From: Chromatiales bacterium
Lineage (GTDB): Bacteria; Pseudomonadota; Gammaproteobacteria; RBG-16-57-12
Assembly: GCA_026989455.1 (NCBI GenBank)
Contig: JALSJH010000092.1
Location: 1 to 44,172, forward strand
Direction: 5' to 3'
Length of the DNA stretch: 44,172 bases
In this document: piece after piece, positions 37,519-44,172 of the stretch
Layout of the letters: each line of letters begins with the position of its first letter
Position numbering within the stretch: the first letter of the stretch is position 1
Made by a program: the position numbers and the translations under genes
Notes under the pieces: generated by a model
Told to the model about the DNA's origin: nothing
Seen by the model: the letters and a program-made list of their open reading frames with translations, nothing else
Database searches by the model: none

Positions 37519-37545
37519 AATAGGGGCACTCAAAAGGAATTCAAG
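37519..37545 (-). promoter_or_regulatory. Sigma-32 heat-shock promoter of groESL
   Basis: Minus-strand CTTGAA (37540-37545) is separated by 13 bp from CCCCTATT (37519-37526), a close match to the RpoH consensus CTTGAA-N13/14-CCCCATnT. It lies about 120 bp before groES. Regulation by RpoH rather than by HrcA is implied. Confidence 0.88.
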
Positions 37546-37563
37546 GCAAAAGAAAATATTTTT

Positions 37564-38019
37564 TCAATCATCGTCGCGGCGACGAAAGTCCCCTTCAATG
37601 GTTCTTCCCCCATCAGAGCGGGGTGAATCACCCCCACCGCCCGCACCAAAGCTCTGGATAATAACACGCTGCATCAACAGGCGAATCAGCCCGCGGCGTA
37701 GTGGCGGCACCAGACAGAAAAAACCGATGGCATCGGTAAAAAACCCCGGCGTGAGGAGCAGTGCCCCAGCCAAAAGCAGCAACATGCCCTCCATCAAGGC
37801 CATCGCGGGTATCTGACCCTGAGCCACCTCACTCTGCACCCGCCGAAAGGTCATTAACCCTTGGTATCGCAACAGCAAAGCGCCCAAAATAGCGGTCAAA
37901 ATCACCAGTAAAATCGTCGGCATCACACCGATCAAACCACCCACTGTAATCAGCAGATAGATTTCGACGATCGGCACCACCAAAAACAGCAAAAAAAGAG
38001 TTCTAAAAGGAGTCATCAT
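37564..38019 (-). CDS. fxsA: FxsA family membrane protein
   Basis: Inner-membrane protein of 151 aa; E. coli FxsA eases exclusion of phage T7 by the F plasmid when overproduced, and its normal role is unknown. Four hydrophobic stretches fit the family (FLLFLVVPIVEIYLLITVGG, then PTILLVILTAILGALLL, MEGMLLLLAGALLLTPGFFT, and AIGFFCLVPPLRRGL), followed by a Gly/Asp/Arg-rich cytoplasmic tail. It lies upstream of groES on the same strand, as in E. coli and Pseudomonas. Confidence 0.93.
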   Translation of the reverse strand: MMTPFRTLFLLFLVVPIVEIYLLITVGGLIGVMPTILLVILTAILGALLLRYQGLMTFRRVQSEVAQGQIPAMALMEGMLLLLAGALLLTPGFFTDAIGFFCLVPPLRRGLIRLLMQRVIIQSFGAGGGGDSPRSDGGRTIEGDFRRRDDD

Positions 38020-38143
38020 ACCTCACCCGGTAGTCAACACCCGGACAACAGGTTATCTTTAAATTTGAGATCATTTTTAACGCAGCGGGGGCGGAAAACA
38101 TGAATCGTGCAAAATACTCTATCTATCATAGCAAGGCATTAAT

Positions 38144-38476
38144 ATGTCCACAGAATATCAAATTGTGCTCAACACCTGCCCCGACTACGCAAGCGCAGAG
38201 CGGCTCGCCCGTGAACTGATCAACCAAGACATGGCCGCCTGTGTTAACATAGTACCAGAAGTCCGCTCATTTTACCGCTGGCAGGGGCGTGTTGAGTCGA
38301 GCCAGGAGATCCTACTATTAATAAAGAGCCACAAAGCAGACTACCCATCAATTCAAAAACTGATCCTTGAACAACACCCCTATGAACTTCCCGAGATCAT
38401 CGCAGTCCCAATCGCGCAAGGTTTTGAAGGTTACCTCGACTGGCTCAATAGCAGCAGCTCTTCAGATGAACCGTAG
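38144..38476 (+). CDS. cutA: Divalent cation tolerance protein CutA
   Basis: Small trimeric protein of 110 aa with a PII-like ferredoxin fold; linked genetically to copper tolerance in E. coli, with unclear biochemistry. The conserved core CVNIVPEVRSFYRWQGRVES, EILLLIKSH and HPYELPEIIAVPI is complete. It is followed after 66 bp by dsbD, a pairing also found in E. coli. It is divergent from fxsA; a 14-bp sequence shared with the polA leader lies 31 bp before its start. Confidence 0.96.
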   Translation: MSTEYQIVLNTCPDYASAERLARELINQDMAACVNIVPEVRSFYRWQGRVESSQEILLLIKSHKADYPSIQKLILEQHPYELPEIIAVPIAQGFEGYLDWLNSSSSSDEP

Positions 38477-38542
38477 CGGCGACCCCACAAGGTTAAAGCA
38501 GCCAACCTGACTGATGTAGAAAATATAACCCGAGCAGAGACA

Positions 38543-40396
38543 ATGACCCTAATCAGATCACTCTTCGTTACCCTACTTTTACTCCTCAGCGTCGCCCCCT
38601 CAGCACAAGCCAGCTTGGGTGATACCTTTCGCGACCTGGGAACCACCCTAGGGCTCAACAGCAGTCAGCCAGAGTTTCTCGACCCGGAAGATGCTTTTTT
38701 CTACAGTGCTGAGGCGGTCGACAGCCATACCCTCCGTGCTGATTTTGATATTGTGGATGAGTACTACCTCTACAAAGATAAATTCGAATTCACCATTGAA
38801 AGCAGCGAAGAGATCACCATTGTCAGCGCGGTGGGCAGCAAGGGCAAAGAGAAGGATGATGAGTTTTTTGGCCTGATGGAGGTCTACTACGGCAAGGCCA
38901 GCTTTACCATCAAGCTGGCGCACTCACTCGAAAAAGAGACCCCGATTACCCTGATAGCGCGTTACCAAGGGTGCGCGGATGCGGGGCTCTGCTACCCACC
39001 CACTAACAGCCGCATCGATATACTACTCCCTGCCGGTGACGGCTCCTCCTCCGGCTCAATAGCCGCACCAACAGATACCGCACCCATGCTCTCAGAGCAG
39101 GATCAGCTTGCCGATAACTTAGCCAACAAATCAGCTTGGCTCACCATCTTAACCTTCTTCGGACTTGGCCTGTTATTGGCCTTTACACCCTGTGTCTTTC
39201 CGATGATACCTATCCTCTCCAGCATCATTGTTGGCCAAGGGGAGCAAATTACTACGCGCCGCGCCTTTACCTTGTCACTGGTCTACGTGCTAGCAATGGC
39301 ATTAACCTACACAATTGCCGGTGTTTTCGCCGGAATGTTTGGCGAAAACCTGCAAATAATGCTGCAAAATGCCTGGGTACTCGGCACCTTCAGCATCGTC
39401 TTTGTGCTGCTCTCTCTGTCGATGTTTGGCTTCTACGAACTACAGCTTCCCAGCGCCGTACAAAGCAAACTCTCTAAAATGAGCAACAGCCAGCAAGGTG
39501 GCACCCTCGCGGGCACCGCCATTATGGGCTTTCTCTCGGCACTGATTGTTGGCCCCTGTGTTGCGCCACCCCTAGCGGGCGCACTGATCTACATCGGTCA
39601 ATCTGGCGATGCCGTGCTCGGTGGCATGGCGCTCTTTGCCCTGAGCATGGGCATGGGCTTACCGCTGCTGGCCATCGGTGCCTCAGCAGGCAAGTTGCTA
39701 CCTCATGCTGGCAACTGGATGAATAGCATTAAAGCGGTATTTGGCGTGATGCTGCTCGCAGTCGCCATCTGGATGTTGGAGCGCATTATTCCCGCCTCCG
39801 TTACGTTGGCACTGTGGTCAATACTGCTGATTGGTTCATCCATCTACATGGGCGCACTTGAACCGGTCGGCATTGATGGTACCGGCTGGAAAAAGCTCTG
39901 GAAAGGGGTCGGGCTCACCCTGCTTATCTACGGCTCACTCCTCCTGATCGGCGCTGCCAGCGGAGCAAAAGACCCGCTACAGCCACTACAGGGGATCAGC
40001 TTAGCGGCCACCTCATCCACACAGCAATCCAACAAGCTGGAGTTCAAAATCATCAAGTCTGTGGATGAACTGCAACAAGAGATAGCCCAAGCCAAAGAGA
40101 GTGGCCAACCCGTCATGCTCGACTTTTATGCAGACTGGTGCATCTCCTGTAAAGAGATGGAGCGCTACACCTTTAGTGATCCACAAGTCATCGCTGCACT
40201 AAGCGGCTTCCGCCTATTAAAAGCTGATGTCACCGCCAACAACGCTAATGACAAAGCACTTTTGAAAGAATTCAACCTCATCGGCCCCCCCTCAATTATT
40301 TTTTATGACCAGAGCGGACAAGAGCTGCGCCACCTGCGCCTAGTTGGCTTTATGGATGCCAGCTCATTTCGCCAACATGCCGAACGGATTCGCTAG
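38543..40396 (+). CDS. dsbD: Thiol:disulfide interchange protein DsbD
   Basis: Inner-membrane reductant carrier of 617 aa that passes electrons from thioredoxin to periplasmic DsbC/DsbE-type proteins and supports cytochrome c maturation. After a signal peptide (about 1-23), the N-terminal domain has its redox pair in GCADAGLCYPP. The transmembrane domain (about 200-480, eight segments) has Cys in FTPCVFPMIPIL and VGPCVAPPLAG. The C-terminal thioredoxin-like domain has CISC in YADWCISCKEMERY. All three Cys pairs are present. It suits the three cytochromes in the window. Confidence 0.97.
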   Translation: MTLIRSLFVTLLLLLSVAPSAQASLGDTFRDLGTTLGLNSSQPEFLDPEDAFFYSAEAVDSHTLRADFDIVDEYYLYKDKFEFTIESSEEITIVSAVGSKGKEKDDEFFGLMEVYYGKASFTIKLAHSLEKETPITLIARYQGCADAGLCYPPTNSRIDILLPAGDGSSSGSIAAPTDTAPMLSEQDQLADNLANKSAWLTILTFFGLGLLLAFTPCVFPMIPILSSIIVGQGEQITTRRAFTLSLVYVLAMALTYTIAGVFAGMFGENLQIMLQNAWVLGTFSIVFVLLSLSMFGFYELQLPSAVQSKLSKMSNSQQGGTLAGTAIMGFLSALIVGPCVAPPLAGALIYIGQSGDAVLGGMALFALSMGMGLPLLAIGASAGKLLPHAGNWMNSIKAVFGVMLLAVAIWMLERIIPASVTLALWSILLIGSSIYMGALEPVGIDGTGWKKLWKGVGLTLLIYGSLLLIGAASGAKDPLQPLQGISLAATSSTQQSNKLEFKIIKSVDELQQEIAQAKESGQPVMLDFYADWCISCKEMERYTFSDPQVIAALSGFRLLKADVTANNANDKALLKEFNLIGPPSIIFYDQSGQELRHLRLVGFMDASSFRQHAERIR

Positions 40397-40495
40397 AGAC
40401 GAAATCTCAATAGCCTCACAAACACCCCAAATAGCCCAGATAAGAGACGAACATCCCCTATCTGCATCGATCTCCCGATTTTAACGTATTCCACA

Positions 40496-40524
40496 TAGAC
40501 ATCCCCTCATCAATCATCGATAAT
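40496..40524 (+). promoter_or_regulatory. Sigma-70 promoter for aroQ-accBC-prmA
   Basis: TAGACA (40496-40501), 17 bp, GATAAT (40519-40524). Each hexamer matches 5 of 6, with optimal spacing, 75 bp before aroQ. It fits transcription of the whole downstream group. Confidence 0.65.
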
Positions 40525-40598
40525 ATGACTCATCTGATCCGCACTGCCCATGGCAAAACACCGGCCTGCTAACAAACCGAGCGAAGTTCAAAATATTT

Positions 40599-41048
40599 AT
40601 GGCAAAAATCCTGGTACTTAATGGCCCTAACCTGAATATGCTGGGTATTCGCGAACCTAAGCACTATGGTTGCGTTACGTTAGCCCAAATTCAGCAACAG
40701 CTAGAGCAGAGAGCCAAACAGCTCAACCTCTCACTCGGTTTTTTTCAAAGCAATGCAGAGCACGCACTGGTAGAACGCATTCATCAGGCGCTCCATGATG
40801 GCGTGGAATTTATCATCATCAATCCGGCAGCCTTTACCCATACCAGTGTCGCCATCCGCGATGCCCTCGCGGCAACTGACATTCCGTTCATCGAGGTTCA
40901 CCTCTCCAATGTACATGCGCGGGAGAAGTTTCGTCACCACTCGTACCTCTCTGATCTCGCCGTTGGTGTCATTTGCGGCCTGGGCGATCAAGGTTACGAG
41001 TACGCCTTACAGGCCGCTAATACACACCTCACAAACACAGGTTCATAA
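40599..41048 (+). CDS. aroQ: 3-dehydroquinate dehydratase, type II
   Basis: Shikimate-pathway enzyme of 149 aa that dehydrates 3-dehydroquinate. The type II signature [17 protein letters not shown] includes the catalytic Tyr of the lid region, [17 protein letters not shown] the substrate-binding Asn and His, and [20 protein letters not shown] the catalytic His and Arg. The length is standard. It lies 4 bp before accB, an order shared with Pseudomonas. Confidence 0.98.
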   Translation: MAKILVLNGPNLNMLGIREPKHYGCVTLAQIQQQLEQRAKQLNLSLGFFQSNAEHALVERIHQALHDGVEFIIINPAAFTHTSVAIRDALAATDIPFIEVHLSNVHAREKFRHHSYLSDLAVGVICGLGDQGYEYALQAANTHLTNTGS

Positions 41049-41052
41049 GATT

Positions 41053-41490
41053 ATGGATATACGCAAAATAAAAAAGCTCATTGAGCTGCTTGAAGAGTCT
41101 GACATTGCTGAAATCGAGATTATCGAGGGCGAAGAGTCACTTCGCATCAGCCGAGGCACCACCCAAACAGTTGTTCAAGCCGCACCCGCTGCTGCCCTGC
41201 CGCCTGCCACAACGGCCGCACCCGCAACGGAAGCCCCGGCCGAGCCTGAAATTTCAGGCCATCAAGTAACATCGCCCATGGTCGGCACCTTCTATCGCTC
41301 CTCCTCACCGGGCGCGAAACCATTCGCCGAAGTAGGCCAATCGGTCAATGCCGGTGACACCATCTGCATCATTGAAGCGATGAAACTGCTCAACCAAATC
41401 GAAGCGGACAAAGGTGGCGTTATCAAAGCGATTCTTGTTGAAAATGGACAGCCTGTCGAGTACGGACAGCCCATCTTCATTATCGAATAA
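41053..41490 (+). CDS. accB: Biotin carboxyl carrier protein of acetyl-CoA carboxylase
   Basis: BCCP subunit of 145 aa, first step of fatty acid synthesis. The ATG at 41053 ([20 protein letters not shown]) gives the standard N-terminus; the open frame upstream lies inside aroQ. A Pro/Ala/Thr-rich linker (about 45-70) joins the N-terminal part to the biotinyl domain, with the biotinylated Lys in [18 protein letters not shown] and the thumb region [14 protein letters not shown]. It is followed after 52 bp by accC. Confidence 0.97.
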   Translation: MDIRKIKKLIELLEESDIAEIEIIEGEESLRISRGTTQTVVQAAPAAALPPATTAAPATEAPAEPEISGHQVTSPMVGTFYRSSSPGAKPFAEVGQSVNAGDTICIIEAMKLLNQIEADKGGVIKAILVENGQPVEYGQPIFIIE

Positions 41491-41542
41491 AGATCAAGGG
41501 GGCCTGAATAATCAGCGCCTCCTCAACTAACCGGGCCTATCC

Positions 41543-42895
<1,353 letters not shown>

Positions 42896-42941
42896 GCCAC
42901 ACCGCGCCAGCTCGATAAATCATTATATTTAAGGTTATCCA

Positions 42942-43811
42942 ATGCCCTGGATGCAGCTAAAGATTGACACCAGCAACAACCTGGCCGAACCCATTTCAGA
43001 GGCATTAGAAGAGTTGGAAGCCCTTGCGGTGACCCTCGAAGATCGGGCCGACCAACCCATATTTGAGCCACAACCCGGCACCACACCCCTGTGGAAAGAG
43101 GTGTGTGTGGTTGGGCTATTCGATACCGACACCGCCGTCGACCCGCTCATCAGCCAGCTGGAAAAGCGCTTTGGCGCACTGCAATGGAGCAGCGAGCAAC
43201 TTGAAGATCGTGACTGGATACGAGAGTGCATGGAGAGCTTCGAACCTATTCGATTTGGCCAGCACCTCTGGATCGTGCCCAGCTGGCACTCAGCACCCGA
43301 CGCAGAAGGGGTCAATCTGCACCTAGACCCCGGCCTCGCTTTTGGCACCGGCACCCACCCCACAACTGCGCTCTGCCTGGAGTGGCTGGATGCCCACCCA
43401 CCCAAAAATAGTACCGTAATCGATTATGGCTGCGGCTCAGGCATACTCGGCATCGCCGCCCTAAAGCTTGGAGCGAGCCACTGCATCGGCATCGACACCG
43501 ACCCGCAAGCACTCGAAGCGAGCCACAGCAACGCCGAAAAAAACAGCGTCTCCGATCAGCTAAAACTCTACCTACCTGATCAAATTGAGACCAAAGCCGC
43601 CGACTTGCTCTTGGCCAACATCCTCGCCAACCCCCTCATCGAACTAGCCGATAAACTGGCTAGATTGACAAAACAAGGGGGCGTAATTGTACTATCAGGC
43701 ATCCTAGCGGAACAGGCGCAAGCCGTGAGCGATGCCTACGCCCCCTATTTCCAAATGGCAAAACCCGTACAACAAGAAGATTGGATTCGCCTGGAAGGCA
43801 TACGCAAGTAG
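42942..43811 (+). CDS. prmA: Ribosomal protein L11 methyltransferase PrmA
   Basis: SAM-dependent enzyme of 289 aa that trimethylates L11. The N-terminal substrate-recognition domain (1 to about 95, starting MPWMQLKIDT) is joined to a Rossmann domain with GLAFGTGTHPTTALCLEWLD, motif I VIDYGCGSGILGIAALKLGA and LLANILANPL. The length is typical (E. coli 293). It follows accC by 46 bp as in Pseudomonas. Confidence 0.97.
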   Translation: MPWMQLKIDTSNNLAEPISEALEELEALAVTLEDRADQPIFEPQPGTTPLWKEVCVVGLFDTDTAVDPLISQLEKRFGALQWSSEQLEDRDWIRECMESFEPIRFGQHLWIVPSWHSAPDAEGVNLHLDPGLAFGTGTHPTTALCLEWLDAHPPKNSTVIDYGCGSGILGIAALKLGASHCIGIDTDPQALEASHSNAEKNSVSDQLKLYLPDQIETKAADLLLANILANPLIELADKLARLTKQGGVIVLSGILAEQAQAVSDAYAPYFQMAKPVQQEDWIRLEGIRK

Positions 43812-43839
43812 GTCGTAAAACTGAAAACCGGAGTACTCG

Positions 43840-44172
43840 ATGTTCACCCGCTGCCCACACTGCAAAACAACCTATCGGGTTCACACCGAGCAGCTCAGCA
43901 CTGCCAAGGGCTTTGTACGCTGTGGAAAATGTGAGGGTGTCTTCCAATCACTCGACCACCTATTCGAAACAACGCCACCCGCTCACCCTGAAATTGCCAC
44001 GCACGAAATAGACCCCTCAACGACCGATAACACCCCACAAACGGCAACAGAAACAGCCGATAGCCATAACGCACCGCAGGAGCCGCAGGAGCCGCAGGAG
44101 CCGCAGGAGCCGCAGGAGCCGCAGGAGCCGCAGGAGCCGCAGGAGCCGCAGGAGCCGCAGGAGCCGCAGGAG
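43840..44172 (+). CDS. Zinc-ribbon, DUF3426-type protein (5' part, runs off the window)
   Basis: The frame opens at ATG 43840 and stays open to the last base, giving 111 codons. It starts [20 protein letters not shown] with a second CxxC in [13 protein letters not shown], the MJ0042-type zinc ribbon that begins DUF3426 proteins. Residues about 50-78 are Thr/Pro-rich, then comes an uninterrupted Pro-Gln-Glu repeat of 11 units to the edge. In Pseudomonas the gene after prmA is also a DUF3426 protein, followed by dusB and fis. Full members have a membrane segment and a C-terminal domain, which would lie beyond the window. The function is unknown. Confidence 0.85.
   Translation, partial: MFTRCPHCKTTYRVHTEQLSTAKGFVRCGKCEGVFQSLDHLFETTPPAHPEIATHEIDPSTTDNTPQTATETADSHNAPQEPQEPQEPQEPQEPQEPQEPQEPQEPQEPQE
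44074..44172 (+). repeat. Tandem 9-bp repeat, in frame, reaching the window edge
   Basis: CCGCAGGAG occurs 11 times without a mismatch and encodes (PQE)n in the DUF3426 gene. The unit is a multiple of three, so changes in copy number by slippage keep the frame. The true number is unknown because the window ends within the array. Confidence 0.97.

Noticed and set aside
37493-37520. CIRCE (HrcA) operator upstream of groES
   Set aside because: One half-site (GCACTC) is recognisable, but the inverted partner after 9 bp matches only in its first three bases. The sigma-32 promoter explains control.

Overview
This is a block of gammaproteobacterial chromosome dominated by housekeeping genes in arrangements known from Escherichia and Pseudomonas. 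Examples are tsaD/rpsU-dnaG-rpoD, the lpt/kds-rpoN-ptsN cluster, polA-engB-cytochrome c4-dsbA-dgcH, groESL-fxsA, cutA-dsbD, and aroQ-accB-accC-prmA. The genus cannot be fixed from this window. Three c-type cytochromes point to a respiratory organism, and HPr kinase beside rapZ and ptsN argues against Enterobacteriaceae. A free-living or symbiotic chemolithotroph is possible but not shown.

Layout. Positions 1-5750 hold a CAU-anticodon tRNA, rpoD, dnaG, a YqeY-like gene and rpsU on the minus strand, with tsaD divergent. Positions 5750-8120 are a scar. It holds a REP hairpin, a possible group II intron remnant, and pieces of a type I restriction-modification locus (hsdR end, DUF1016 piece, hsdM middle). 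These pieces are split by two 109-bp paired-REP elements and a 23-codon tail of a REP-type (Y1) transposase. Positions 8121-19342 are one long minus-strand array: Na/Ca antiporter, HMA protein, kdsD, kdsC, lptC, lptA, lptB, rpoN, hpf, ptsN, hprK, rapZ, PTS EIIA, HPr, mgtE, Nudix. It joins LPS core synthesis and export to nitrogen/carbon PTS control. Positions 19440-20881 are ubiC-ubiA (ubiquinone). Positions 20882-21324 are non-coding and hold a 159-bp MITE-like element upstream of a cytochrome c551 gene.

Positions 21695-31973 run DUF2782, polA, engB, cytochrome c, cytochrome c4, cNMP-binding protein, dsbA, a ThDP-dependent acetolactate synthase-like enzyme and a DgcH-like diguanylate cyclase whose N-terminus is four degenerate repeats. 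Positions 32054-35108 hold a lipoprotein subtilisin overlapping a PrcB-like gene, an echo of the Treponema dentilisin (PrtP/PrcB) system. Positions 35396-38019 are groESL with a clear sigma-32 promoter, followed by fxsA. Positions 38144-44172 are cutA, dsbD, aroQ, accB, accC, prmA and the start of a DUF3426 zinc-ribbon gene that leaves the window inside an in-frame 9-bp tandem repeat.

No complete new defence or mobile system was seen. The most interesting points are the layered restriction-modification scar, the family of small terminal-repeat elements (one supplies the dgcH stop codon), the protease/PrcB pair, the repeat-bearing cyclase, and an HPr that keeps both His15 and Ser46 next to HprK.
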